A stretch of DNA of 64,000 nucleotides from Phycisphaerales bacterium (GCA_019744815.1 JAIEUA010000013.1:62001-126000); one strand, 5' to 3'; positions 8,540 through 17,408 are shown, counted from the stretch's first letter. The notes: generated from the sequence alone by a model not told the origin. Numbers and translations are program-made.

Positions 8540-9214
8540 ATGCCTGACGCCGCCCTTTGGATCCGGGATCTCGTCTTCAAGTACCGCGCCGCGGAGTCGT
8601 TCGAGCTGCGGCTCAGGTCGCTCGACCTCGCGGCTGGGGAGCAGGTGCTGCTCGCCGGCGGCTCCGGCACGGGCAAGAGCACGCTGCTGCAGCTCATCGC
8701 CGGGCTGATGGACCCGGTCGGCGGGTCGGTGCAGATCGCGGGTCGCGACATCCATTCGATGCACGGCGCGTCGCGCGATCGTTACCGGGGCACGCATGTC
8801 GGGATGATCTTCCAGACCTTCAACTTGCTGCAGGGTTTCACAGCGCTCGAGAACGTGCTCGCGGCTCTCATGTTCAGCGAGCTGCCCAGCGGGCAGCACC
8901 GCGAGCGGGCCGAGTCGTTGCTCCGATCGCTCGATATGCAGCGGATGCACGCTCGGGTCGAGGAACTGAGCGTCGGCCAGCAGCAGCGCGTCGCGGTGGC
9001 GCGTGCGGTGGCGTGCAAGCCGAGCCTGGTGCTGGCGGACGAGCCGACGGCGAGCCTTGATCCCGAGAACGCGGGGGCGGCGATCGATCTGATCCTCAAG
9101 ACCTGCCGCGAGAATGGGGCGGCGCTCTTGTGTACGAGCCATGATCCGACGATGCGGCAGAAGTTCACACGGGTGGAGATGCTCTCCGAGCTGATCGCGG
9201 GAGGTGCGAGGTGA
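8540..9214 (+). CDS. ABC transporter ATP-binding protein (MacB/LolD type)
   Basis: ATPase subunit of an FtsX-family exporter. The Walker A is GGSGTGKST, the Q-loop region is MIFQTFNLLQGFTALENV, the signature is LSVGQQQRVAVARA, and the Walker B is LVLADEPTASLDPE. A switch His is in CTSHDP. It is 224 residues, the usual size for stand-alone LolD/MacB ATPases. ATG 8540 was chosen because AGGA lies 5 bases upstream; GTG 8519 and ATG 8534 are in frame. Its stop overlaps the GTG of the permease gene (GTGA), so the two are translationally coupled. Confidence 0.93.
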   Translation: MPDAALWIRDLVFKYRAAESFELRLRSLDLAAGEQVLLAGGSGTGKSTLLQLIAGLMDPVGGSVQIAGRDIHSMHGASRDRYRGTHVGMIFQTFNLLQGFTALENVLAALMFSELPSGQHRERAESLLRSLDMQRMHARVEELSVGQQQRVAVARAVACKPSLVLADEPTASLDPENAGAAIDLILKTCRENGAALLCTSHDPTMRQKFTRVEMLSELIAGGAR

Positions 9215-10545
9215 ACGACTTCACGATCATCCGGCGAAGCCTGACCGCACGCACGCTGTCGACCGTTTTCACGACCCTGTCGGTCGCGGTCGCGGTGGGG
9301 CTCATGCTCGTCCTGCTCATGATGCGCGACAGCGGGCGCAAGGCCTTCGAGCGCGGCAGCGGCAACATGCACCTGCTCGTCAGCGCCGAGAGCGATCCGC
9401 TGACCAGCATCCTGAACTCGGTCTTCTACGCCAATCCGCCGCGGCGACCCATCGAATGGCCCAAGTTTCAGCAGCTGCAGCGTGTCGCGCCGTGGGAGTT
9501 CTTCATCCCGGTGCAGATGGGAGACTCGTACCGCGGGTTGCCGGTGATCGCCAGCACGCCGGAGATCTTCTCGAAGTTCAAGCCCGACGCCGAGCAGGCT
9601 TGGAAGCTTCGCGAGGGACGGTTCTTTGAGAAGGAGTTCGAGATCGTGCTCGGCTCCAAGGCCGCGGCCGAGACCGGACTCAAGATCGGCGACGAGGTTG
9701 CGCTCACGCACGGCACACCCAAGCGCGGCGAGGCCGACAAGGACGCGCCCGCGCCGCACGTGCACGATGAGTTCAAGTTCAAGGTGGTGGGGGTGCTCGA
9801 GCCGACCGGCAGCGCCCACGATCGAGCCTTGTTTATCGATGTCACCGGCGCGTGGATCATCCACGCCCACGACCGGCGCGAGGCCGAGGCCCACGCGGCC
9901 CACGGTGGCGACGCCGACGATGACCACGATCACCACGACCACGGCATCGAGACCACGGCGGAAGATCTGACCGACGAGGACCGCAAGATCACCGCGGTCT
10001 ACGCCCGAGTCGCGACTCGGCCCGGAAGCGATGCCTCGGCCATGATCCCGCCGACGTTCGCACGCTTGCGGGCCGACCCGACCATTCAGGTCGCCCAGCC
10101 GACGCAGGAGATCAACAAGCTCTTCCAAATCGTCGGCAGCGTCGATCAGATCCTGCTCGCGATGGCGGGCGTGGTGATGGCCAGCTCGGGCGTGTCGATC
10201 CTGCTGGCGCTGTACAACTCCATGGAGCAGCGGCGTCGCCAGATCGCGGTGCTGCGGGTCTTGGGGGCGAGCCGCGGGAGGATCTTCCGGCTCGTGCTCG
10301 CCGAGTCGATCGTGCTGGGGCTCATTGGATCGGCGATCGGTGTGGCGGTCGCGTTCGTCGGTGTGCGGCTCGTGACTGCGGCGATGAAGGAGCGGCTGGG
10401 CCTGGTCATCGACGCCGGCATCGATCCCCGTCTCGGGGCCATCGTGGTCGCCGGAGCCATCGTGCTGGCAGGGGTCGCCGGGCTGCTTCCGGCCATCGTG
10501 GCGTACCGGACGAGCGTGGCGAAGAATCTGAGGCCGCTGGGGTGA
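9211..10545 (+). CDS. FtsX-family ABC permease with His-rich extracytoplasmic loop
   Basis: The protein has an N-terminal membrane segment (STVFTTLSVAVAVGLMLVLL), a large extracytoplasmic MacB-like domain, and three C-terminal segments typical of FtsX permeases. The cytoplasmic motif QRRRQIAVLRVLGASRGRIF follows the second helix. An unusual His/Asp-rich stretch (HAAHGGDADDDHDHHDHG, around residues 229-246) and an APHVHDEF segment lie in the external domain and look like metal-binding sequence. It is coupled to the ATPase gene and followed by a DUF3299 protein. A role in metal, possibly zinc, handling is my inference from the His-rich loop and the neighbour. Confidence 0.9.
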   Translation: MNDFTIIRRSLTARTLSTVFTTLSVAVAVGLMLVLLMMRDSGRKAFERGSGNMHLLVSAESDPLTSILNSVFYANPPRRPIEWPKFQQLQRVAPWEFFIPVQMGDSYRGLPVIASTPEIFSKFKPDAEQAWKLREGRFFEKEFEIVLGSKAAAETGLKIGDEVALTHGTPKRGEADKDAPAPHVHDEFKFKVVGVLEPTGSAHDRALFIDVTGAWIIHAHDRREAEAHAAHGGDADDDHDHHDHGIETTAEDLTDEDRKITAVYARVATRPGSDASAMIPPTFARLRADPTIQVAQPTQEINKLFQIVGSVDQILLAMAGVVMASSGVSILLALYNSMEQRRRQIAVLRVLGASRGRIFRLVLAESIVLGLIGSAIGVAVAFVGVRLVTAAMKERLGLVIDAGIDPRLGAIVVAGAIVLAGVAGLLPAIVAYRTSVAKNLRPLG

Positions 10546-10664
10546 TTCGATGTCGGATCTGGGATGGGGGATGTCGGATGTGAAAGCAGGCAGCCGGTGG
10601 CTGCTTTGCCGGTAGATGATGAGGCGATCGACGTCCATCGCCGAGTGATTGCAAGGGAGCGAAC

Positions 10665-11480
10665 ATGCTGAGCCTGGTTGTGATGATGGGTCTTCACGTG
10701 TCGCTCGCGAGCGAGCCCGCTGCGTTGGCGTCCCCCGAAGCGAGCCGGGGCGTCCCCGCCCCGGCGCAGGTCGCGGTCGAACCCGCTCCGACCCCGGCGA
10801 CGCAAGCGAAGACAGACGCCACGCCCGCTGCCGCCCCCGCGGCTGCAGCGCCCGCCGCCAAGCCTGACCCCGCGAAGACCGAGGCCAAACCGGAAGCCAA
10901 GCCGGAAGCCAAACCCGACGCCAAGACCGAAGAAGCCAAGAAGCCCGCCGCCAACCCGCCCGCGACGCTCGCCGAGCTGAAAGAGCAGTACCCGACCATC
11001 AAGGCGACCCAGAAGGACGACGGCACGTTCGTCATCGACGAGAAGTTCGCCGTCACGGGCAAGGGGACGAAGGACAACCCCTACGTCGTGACCTGGGAGC
11101 ACCTGGTCTCGGTGTCGGAGCTTTACGACCCCAAGCGCGGCCAGAAGAAGCTGCCCGACCGCGTCATGTTCCTCGACGGCGCGTACGTCACCATCACCGG
11201 TTACGTCGCGTTCCCGCTGTACGTCGCGGAGCCGAAGGAACTGCTCTGCATGCTGAACCAGTGGGACGGCTGCTGCATCGGCGTGCCGCCGACGCCGTAC
11301 GACGCGATCGAGGTGAAGCTGAAGGAATCGGCGACCAAAGAGCAGCGCATGACGACCTTCGGGACGGTGAGCGGCAAGATGTTCGTGAAGCCGTATCTGG
11401 TGGGCGACTGGCTGGTGGGGCTGTACCTGATGGAAGAGGCGAGCATGGGCAAGCCGAAGCCGTCGAACGCGGGGACGTGA
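10665..11480 (+). CDS. DUF3299-type exported protein with Ala/Pro/Lys linker
   Basis: The C-terminal domain (about residues 130-262) has the DUF3299 hallmark: ITGYVAFPLYVAEPKELLCM, then a CC pair in NQWDGCCIGVPPTPYDAI. The N-terminus has a signal-like stretch (MLSLVVMMGLHVSLASEP). Between them is a low-complexity linker rich in Ala/Pro with KPEAKPEAKPDAK repeats. A copy of the REP-A palindrome lies inside the coding sequence at residues 26-34. It is placed 119 bases after the His-rich ABC permease. The function of DUF3299 is not settled; similar trios occur in zinc-regulated clusters of other bacteria (from memory). Confidence 0.8.
   Translation: MLSLVVMMGLHVSLASEPAALASPEASRGVPAPAQVAVEPAPTPATQAKTDATPAAAPAAAAPAAKPDPAKTEAKPEAKPEAKPDAKTEEAKKPAANPPATLAELKEQYPTIKATQKDDGTFVIDEKFAVTGKGTKDNPYVVTWEHLVSVSELYDPKRGQKKLPDRVMFLDGAYVTITGYVAFPLYVAEPKELLCMLNQWDGCCIGVPPTPYDAIEVKLKESATKEQRMTTFGTVSGKMFVKPYLVGDWLVGLYLMEEASMGKPKPSNAGT
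10740..10767 (+). repeat. REP-A palindrome inside a coding sequence
   Basis: 28 bases identical at 27 positions to the hairpins bracketing the RAYT gene at 13397. It has the same GCCGGGGCG stem, with loop TCCC instead of TCCT. It is read in frame as part of the DUF3299 protein N-terminal linker. Confidence 0.85.
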
Positions 11481-11489
11481 GGTACCGCG

Positions 11490-12614
11490 GTGCGCAAAGG
11501 TGCGATCCGTTATTTGATTGCACGAGTTCTGATGATTCTCGTCATCATCGGTGCTTTTCTCGCCATCATCTTGACAGCGTTTCCGTCAAGTCTCGACCCA
11601 CTCGGACCGTGGCGTGTAAAGGCGGTTGTTTGGGCGTCGCTTACGCCTCTTGGCGCGATCGCTGCGATGTTTGTTGTTCGAGGGCTCCGTTACGGCGACA
11701 GCTTGCACTGTCCGCATTGCGAGTATGAGATTGCGAGTGCGCCTAGCGACGCTCGCATCGGCTCGTCGAAGTGCCCGGAGTGTGGGCGTTTTTTGTTGGG
11801 AGGCTTGTCGATAGGAAAGCGAGGGCGTTCTTGGCGCAGCAATTGCACGATGGTCGCAAGCGCTCTTCTCGGCATCTGCTTTGTAGTACAACTGGTTCTG
11901 ACAAACACAAACTACATGACGAGAGTCGTGCCCAACTGGTTTCTGATCAGGCAGGTTCGAGTGGCGTCGACGTCGCAATCTCCAGCAGCGCAGGCGGCTT
12001 GGGAGGAGCTGCAAGAACGCACCCTGAACCCTGAACAGGAACAAGACCTCGCCGAGCTGGCGATCAGGATGCTTCGGAGCACAAGTGCGGGACGCGAGTC
12101 AAGTCGGTGGCTTAAGGGACTCCATCTGAAAGGCCGGATGTCTGCCGAATTGGAGTCGCGATACCTTGAGGCCCGGCTCGAGATTAGCATCGAAATTGTC
12201 GAGGTCGATGGTTGGAAGCAGGCTTGGATCAACGTGTTCGATCACGACACCGGGGGCATCGGGAGTCTCGCGGCTGTGCTCGATAAGTGCTGGATCGAGC
12301 CCAGCAGCGTCCAGTTGGCTCAGCAGGACATTTGGTTCCGGCCGGATTGGGACGACGGGTCGGTCACACAAATCAAGATACTTGACGCGCATAAGAGCGA
12401 AACACAACCGTCCCTCGGCGTCGTGGTGCCGTACGAGTTCGTCGGAGATGTTCGCGCGAAGCTCTGGGTGTTCTGGAGTCCCATGGATCAGTGCCTCAGC
12501 CCAGTGTCGCCGCGCAAGTTAGCAACCGATTCCTCCCTTGACCCTCGTCTCTCGCTGGTCCGAACCGTCGATCTGTCAACGCCTTTCGGCGGAGCGCCGC
12601 AGTCGAGCCGATGA
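11490..12614 (+). CDS. Zinc-ribbon membrane protein of unknown function
   Basis: Function not recognised. GTG 11490 has GAGGT 6 bases upstream and lies 9 bases after the DUF3299 stop. Membrane segments are seen near residues 8-30 (YLIARVLMILVIIGAFLAII), 43-63 and 120-138. Between the second and third lies a zinc-ribbon-like pair, LHCPHCEYEI and SSKCPECGRFLLGG. A soluble C-terminal half follows. The CPxC-(G/E)YE...CPECG pattern recurs in the unrelated protein at 59984. The coding sequence is visibly less GC-rich than its neighbours, which may mean recent acquisition or low expression. Confidence 0.72.
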   Translation: MRKGAIRYLIARVLMILVIIGAFLAIILTAFPSSLDPLGPWRVKAVVWASLTPLGAIAAMFVVRGLRYGDSLHCPHCEYEIASAPSDARIGSSKCPECGRFLLGGLSIGKRGRSWRSNCTMVASALLGICFVVQLVLTNTNYMTRVVPNWFLIRQVRVASTSQSPAAQAAWEELQERTLNPEQEQDLAELAIRMLRSTSAGRESSRWLKGLHLKGRMSAELESRYLEARLEISIEIVEVDGWKQAWINVFDHDTGGIGSLAAVLDKCWIEPSSVQLAQQDIWFRPDWDDGSVTQIKILDAHKSETQPSLGVVVPYEFVGDVRAKLWVFWSPMDQCLSPVSPRKLATDSSLDPRLSLVRTVDLSTPFGGAPQSSR

Positions 12615-12651
12615 TATTGCTTGAAGATCAGGTGGCGTTCTACCCTCGCCC

Positions 12652-13314
<663 letters not shown>

Positions 13315-13355
13315 TGCTGCAGGCTTCATTTGTGGTTTGAGCGAGGGTACGAAGA

Positions 13356-13383
13356 GCGAGCCGGGGCGTCCTCGCCCCGGCGC
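13356..13383 (+). repeat. REP-A hairpin, left copy of the RAYT module
   Basis: A perfect 9-bp stem (GCCGGGGCG) with loop TCCT, inside a 28-base unit. The same 28 bases occur in inverted orientation at 13900-13927, bracketing the transposase gene. Confidence 0.93.
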
Positions 13384-13396
13384 CGAGGCCACCCGA

Positions 13397-14008
13397 GTGC
13401 CCCACACCAACTGGCACATCACCTTCGGCACCTACGGAACTCGTCTCCACGGTGAGGAACGCCCGACCGTGAATCGACGCCAGAATGAGGTGGGCCAGGC
13501 GTTTGTCGAACCCAACGAGCGCTGGGTCGCGGAGGAGCGGACGCTCATGAAGCGGAGCCCGGTCTGGTTTTCGCACGAGCAACGTGTTTTCGTCGAGGAA
13601 TCAGTGCCCGCGCTTTGTTTGAGAGGCGGTTGGGTACACAAAGTCTGTGCCGCCGCGGCGAACCATGTGCACGTGGTTCTCGCTGCTGAGGAAACGATCC
13701 ACGGCAAACAAGTCCGCTCACTGCTCAAGCGATGGCTGGGTCAGGCCCTCAGTTCTCGATGGTCGCGTCGGGCGGGGTCCGACGGTTCGGTGTGGTGGGC
13801 AGAAGGGGGATCGAACATCGCACTCAGCGATCGCCGGTACTACGAGAAGGCGTGTCTGTATGTTTCCAGACAGAGCACCTTCGAGCTTGATCGGCTTTCG
13901 CGCCGGGGCGAGGACGCCCCGGCTCGCTTTCGAGGGGCCGTTTCGCCAAACGCTGGACTTGACGCTCGAATCGACATCGACGACCAAAGAATCGGAGCTA
14001 CTTCGTGA
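13397..14008 (+). CDS. REP-associated tyrosine transposase (RAYT, Y1/HUH family)
   Basis: Single-strand transposase-like protein of the IS200-related Y1 family. It starts MPHTNWHITFGTYGTRLHG and carries the HUH metal motif as NHVHVVL. A candidate nucleophile tyrosine is in RYYEKACLYVSRQ near the C-terminus. It is 203 residues. I chose GTG 13397, preceded by GAGG; upstream codons belong to the hairpin. The gene is bracketed by inverted 28-base hairpins, the right one overlapping its last codons. Its stop overlaps the GTG of the dipeptidase gene (GTGA). RAYTs are thought to mobilise REP hairpins; activity here is inferred. Confidence 0.85.
   Translation: MPHTNWHITFGTYGTRLHGEERPTVNRRQNEVGQAFVEPNERWVAEERTLMKRSPVWFSHEQRVFVEESVPALCLRGGWVHKVCAAAANHVHVVLAAEETIHGKQVRSLLKRWLGQALSSRWSRRAGSDGSVWWAEGGSNIALSDRRYYEKACLYVSRQSTFELDRLSRRGEDAPARFRGAVSPNAGLDARIDIDDQRIGATS
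13900..13927 (-). repeat. REP-A hairpin, right copy, inverted
   Basis: Exact reverse complement of bases 13356-13383. It lies in the 3' end of the RAYT coding sequence, encoding SRRGEDAPAR. Confidence 0.93.
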
Positions 14009-15141
14009 CCTTCTTCGACTCCCATCTCGATCTCGCGTACCTGGCGGTCAATGGCCGCGACATGATGCACGCCGATCCGCTGGCTTCGGGCGGGCCGGAT
14101 CAGCCGGGGTGTATCACGCTGCCTTCGCTTCGAGAAGGAAACGTGCGCTTTGCCCTTGGCACGATCTTCACCGAGGTCGGGGGCAAGGGGCCCGAGTCGT
14201 ATCCGCCCGGGGATTCGGCCGAGGCGATCGAGCGGGCGTTTGCGGTGGGGCGGGCGCAGCTCGAGGTCTACCGCACCTGGCGTGACCGCGGCCTGATCGC
14301 GATGGACCTGCGGGAATCGCTGCGGGTGGAGCCGGGGACGGGCCGCGTGCGGGGCGGGATGGGCGTGGCGGAAGTCGTGCCGCCGTCGGTGCGGGAGCGG
14401 ATCGACAAGGCGACCGGGCCGCGGCAGCCGGCACTCCGCATCGGCGTGCTGATCGAAGGCGCGGACGTGATCAAGTCCCCGTCGCAGCTCGAATGGTGGG
14501 CCTCGCAGGGCGTCGTCGCGATCGGCCTGTGCTGGGCCAAGGACTCGCGTTACGCGACCGGCAACGCGACCGACCCGGCGACCAATCGCGTCGGGCTGAC
14601 GCCGGCCGGGCGTGAACTGCTCAAGGAGATGGACCGTCTGGGTGTGGTGCCGGACCTGGCCCACTTGTCGGATCGGGCGTGCGACGAATTGCTCGAGGCG
14701 ACCGGCAAGCCGGTGATCGCGTCGCACTCCAATTGCCGTGCGATCGTGGCGAGCGAGCCGCAGGTGGCGTCGCCGACGGCCCCGAACCTCCAGCGTCATC
14801 TCCGCGACGAGACGATCCTCGAGATCGCCCGGCGGGGCGGGGTGATCGGGATCAACCTGCTCAGCCAGTTCATCTTGCGGGGCGGCCGTCGTGATCGGCG
14901 GGCGACGGTGGACGAGACGATCGCCCACATCGAGCGCCTCTGCGAGCTGACCAACTCGCGCCGCCACGTGGGCCTGGGCAGCGACGCCGACGGCGGGATC
15001 ACCCGCGAGCGGCTGCCGCTGGGGATTGACCTGCCGCGCGACTACACGCGGCTGCTCGACAGTCTGGCTCGCCGCGGCTGGAGCGAGGACGAGGTGCGGG
15101 GCTTCGCCAGCGAGAACTGGTGCCGCTTCTGGGGCGGGTGA
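14005..15141 (+). CDS. Membrane dipeptidase-like metallopeptidase (M19 family)
   Basis: Zinc dipeptidase of the renal dipeptidase family, likely hydrolysing dipeptides. Metal-site blocks are visible: FDSHLDLAYL (HxD) at the N-terminus, VLIEGAD (bridging Glu), VPDLAHLSDRACDELLE, VIASHSNCRAI, and HVGLGSDADGG near the C-terminus. It has 378 residues, within the family range, and no signal peptide, so a cytoplasmic location is likely. GTG 14005 has GGAG 8 bases upstream. It overlaps the RAYT stop by 4 bases, so the RAYT module inserted, or was retained, very close to its translation start. Confidence 0.88.
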   Translation: MTFFDSHLDLAYLAVNGRDMMHADPLASGGPDQPGCITLPSLREGNVRFALGTIFTEVGGKGPESYPPGDSAEAIERAFAVGRAQLEVYRTWRDRGLIAMDLRESLRVEPGTGRVRGGMGVAEVVPPSVRERIDKATGPRQPALRIGVLIEGADVIKSPSQLEWWASQGVVAIGLCWAKDSRYATGNATDPATNRVGLTPAGRELLKEMDRLGVVPDLAHLSDRACDELLEATGKPVIASHSNCRAIVASEPQVASPTAPNLQRHLRDETILEIARRGGVIGINLLSQFILRGGRRDRRATVDETIAHIERLCELTNSRRHVGLGSDADGGITRERLPLGIDLPRDYTRLLDSLARRGWSEDEVRGFASENWCRFWGG

Positions 15142-15549
15142 GCGGGTTCGGCACTTCGCATCTGTGCGCCAGCTGCTCAGCCTCCCGACCAAGGGGCGGG
15201 CGGATATCCGCGTGACCGTGAGCGGCCGGGGCGTCTGGGCCCCGGGTTCCAGTCCAACTTGCACGGCAGGGACTGTTACCGGTGAGGGCTCGCGCCTCCC
15301 GGGCCCGCCGACACCGAACGCCATCCGGACTTCCCAGATCGCTGCAAAACAAGGCTGTTTTGCGGCTTATTCCGTCTGTGACGCCCCGCCCGGTCGGGCA
15401 AAAACGGCGGCCTTTGACGAAAAGAGCGGGTTTTCTTTGAAGTTGGTTGGCAACGCGCAAATCCGGAGGCATGTTTGACACGGCAACCGCGAGCTGTTCG
15501 TGGAAGCCAGTTGTTGTCTTCCAAACGTGACTTGTGAGGAGACTTGAAG
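15142..15549. other. Intergenic region before the PEP-CTERM-like trio
   Basis: About 400 bases holding a degenerate REP-like hairpin at 15226-15245. A TTGACA at 15475-15480 has no convincing -10 partner. AGGAG lies 8 bases before ATG 15550. No gene was seen. Confidence 0.5.
15226..15245. repeat. Degenerate REP-like hairpin
   Basis: CCGGGGC and GCCCCGG arms of 7 bp enclose a 6-base loop. The sequence resembles the REP-A unit but has diverged in loop and flanks. Confidence 0.5.
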
Positions 15550-16224
15550 ATGAAGAGCATGATTGCTGCTGTTGTTGGTATCGCTGGTCTCGCGGCTGCT
15601 GCGAACGCTGCCTGGGGCCTCAAGTTTGAAGTGTTCGATAACGTCAGCGCCTCCTGGAAGTCGTCGGTCAACGCCAACCCGGGCGATATCGTCAAGATCC
15701 GCTTCGGCGCTTACTTCGATGTCGGCACCAAGGTCACCACCGGTGACGGCACTGGCAACGCGGTCGCCCTCAACCGCTTCACCGGCTCGAACCAGATCAC
15801 CAATCTGGGCGCCGGCGACGTGATCCAGAACCTCGTCCGCACCTCGTCGAGCGGCAACCCCGCCCTCACGCAGGTCGCTGGCAACACGATCGGCACGACC
15901 GCGGTCACCAGCTTCGGCGGCCAGCTCCTGCTGAACCTCCCCGCCGCTGCCGAGACCTACTACCAGATCTTCACCGGCGAAGTGAAGGTTGTCTCGGGCA
16001 CCGTCCGCTCGATGGTCTTCCAGAACAAGACCTTCGGCTCGGGCAACACCAAGGGCCTGACCTTCTACCACGACGCGTCGCCCTCCAACAAGCAGTCGGC
16101 CGCCCCGGACGACACCGCTGGCCGTTTCGACCTGACCGCCTCGATCAACGTCGTCCCGACCCCGGCTTCGATGGCCCTCATCGGCCTCGGCGGTCTGGTC
16201 GCCGCCCGCCGCCGTCGCGCCTAA
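15550..16224 (+). CDS. Exported PEP-CTERM-like protein, paralog 1
   Basis: First of three tandem paralogs. It has a signal peptide (MKSMIAAVVGIAGLAAAANA), a beta-rich body of about 175 residues, and a C-terminal sorting-like tail VPTPASMALIGLGGLVAARR ending in an Arg cluster. This tail has the PEP-CTERM layout (Pro-x-Pro-Ala, hydrophobic helix, Arg run) with TPA in place of EPA, and implies export and processing by an exosortase-like enzyme not found in this window. Shared body motifs are AVALNRFTGSNQITN and SFGGQLLLNLP. Start ATG 15550 follows AGGAG. A strong terminator follows. The function is unknown; a surface or matrix role is inference. Confidence 0.85.
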   Translation: MKSMIAAVVGIAGLAAAANAAWGLKFEVFDNVSASWKSSVNANPGDIVKIRFGAYFDVGTKVTTGDGTGNAVALNRFTGSNQITNLGAGDVIQNLVRTSSSGNPALTQVAGNTIGTTAVTSFGGQLLLNLPAAAETYYQIFTGEVKVVSGTVRSMVFQNKTFGSGNTKGLTFYHDASPSNKQSAAPDDTAGRFDLTASINVVPTPASMALIGLGGLVAARRRRA

Positions 16225-16292
16225 GTGACGCCGGCCTCGCTGAAAACCCTGCGGCGAAAGCCGTAACGCTCAGCAACCACATGTATTCATCG

Positions 16293-16329
16293 TCCGCCCC
16301 GATCTGCCGATCGGGGCGGATTCGTTTTT
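16293..16329 (+). terminator. Rho-independent terminator after PEP-CTERM-like paralog 1
   Basis: 12-bp stem TCCGCCCCGATC with a 4-base loop and perfect complement, followed by TTCGTTTTT. Confidence 0.92.
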
Positions 16330-16333
16330 GGAG

Positions 16334-16381
16334 CAGTGGGGCAGTGGGGCAGTGGGGCAGTGGGGCAGTGGGGCAGTGGGG
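16334..16381 (+). repeat. Six tandem copies of CAGTGGGG
   Basis: Perfect 8-base minisatellite directly after the terminator T-tract. Related G-rich runs occur at 32996-33038 and inside the RluD-type gene at 55387-55434. Confidence 0.95.
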
Positions 16382-16598
16382 CACGCAAAAACGCGTGTTC
16401 CAGGCGGCAAAGACCGAGTAAACCACCGTACAGGATGCGATTTCCCGGACTCGCAACCTCACAGACGGGATTTTTTGTCAAAAAACGGTCAAACCGCGCA
16501 GAAAGGTCTTGAAGACCCCCGGTAGTGTCGTGTATCTTTCACTGGTCAGGAACGAACCGCCCGTTCCGTGGGATTTTTTACTAGAGGAGAAGAGAGTT

Positions 16599-17360
16599 AT
16601 GAAGAATGTTGTTCTCGCCGTCACGGCTATCGCCGGGATCGCTGCCTCCGCCAACGCGGCTTGGGGCTACAAGTATCAGGTTTCCACCGACGGTGGCGCG
16701 ACCTGGTCCAGCAACGCCGTGGTGAACGTCACCGGCGGCGCTGCCACCGTGAACTTCCGCGTCGTCGCGTTCGCTGACGCTGGCACCCTGTCCTCGCTGG
16801 CCCTTCCGCCCGGCGCTGACGGCTCCAGCACCAATCAGGTCGTTGCCTTCGCCCGTTACACCGGCTCCGAGAAGTTCACGAACTTCGGCGCTGCTGCCAA
16901 CGGCGACATGCTGAACGCCGGCATGACCCGCGGCGAGCTCAGCTCGCAGGGCGCCACCTACCTCAGCAGCTCGCTCTCGGGCGGCTCGCTGATCGTCGGC
17001 GGCACCACCGCGACCTCGTTCGCCTCGCAGCTCCTGCTCGCCGGCCCCCTCTCGGCCTACACCCCCTCCTCGGGCGGCACCCCGGACCTCGAGTGGGTCA
17101 TCCGCGCTGGTTCGATCAAGGTCGGCAACAGCACTGTTGGCGCCCAGAACCGCATCATCACCTTCACCAACAACAACCGCACCGGCGGCGGCACCTGGTA
17201 CCGTGACGCTCTCGTCAACGGCGTGAACGACGTGAACGCTGGCGCTCCGGTCGGCACCCCCATCAACATCGACGGCACCATCACCGTCGTCCCGACCACG
17301 GGCTCGCTCGCCCTCGTCGGCCTCGGCGGCCTCGTCGCTGCCCGTCGTCGTCGCGCCTAA
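16599..17360 (+). CDS. Exported PEP-CTERM-like protein, paralog 2
   Basis: Second tandem paralog, 253 residues. Signal peptide MKNVVLAVTAIAGIAASANA. The body repeats the family motifs: YQVSTDGGATWSS, QVVAFARYTGSEKFTNFG and SFASQLLLAGP. The C-terminal tail VPTTGSLALVGLGGLVAARR keeps the helix and Arg run but has lost the second Pro and the Ala of the sorting motif. ATG 16599 follows an AGAGGAGAAGAG purine-rich site. The 374 bases upstream hold the previous terminator and the CAGTGGGG minisatellite. A terminator follows. Function unknown. Confidence 0.85.
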   Translation: MKNVVLAVTAIAGIAASANAAWGYKYQVSTDGGATWSSNAVVNVTGGAATVNFRVVAFADAGTLSSLALPPGADGSSTNQVVAFARYTGSEKFTNFGAAANGDMLNAGMTRGELSSQGATYLSSSLSGGSLIVGGTTATSFASQLLLAGPLSAYTPSSGGTPDLEWVIRAGSIKVGNSTVGAQNRIITFTNNNRTGGGTWYRDALVNGVNDVNAGAPVGTPINIDGTITVVPTTGSLALVGLGGLVAARRRRA

Positions 17361-17408
17361 TCGCGTGATGACTCGGTGAGAGATCCTCAGAATCTCACGT
17401 GAACCACT

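Noticed and set aside
15475-15503. Sigma-70 promoter with TTGACA before PEP-CTERM-like paralog 1
   Set aside because: No acceptable -10 hexamer 16-18 bases downstream.
16334-16381. CAGTGGGG array as a CRISPR
   Set aside because: Units are 8 bases with no spacers and no cas genes nearby. It is a minisatellite.
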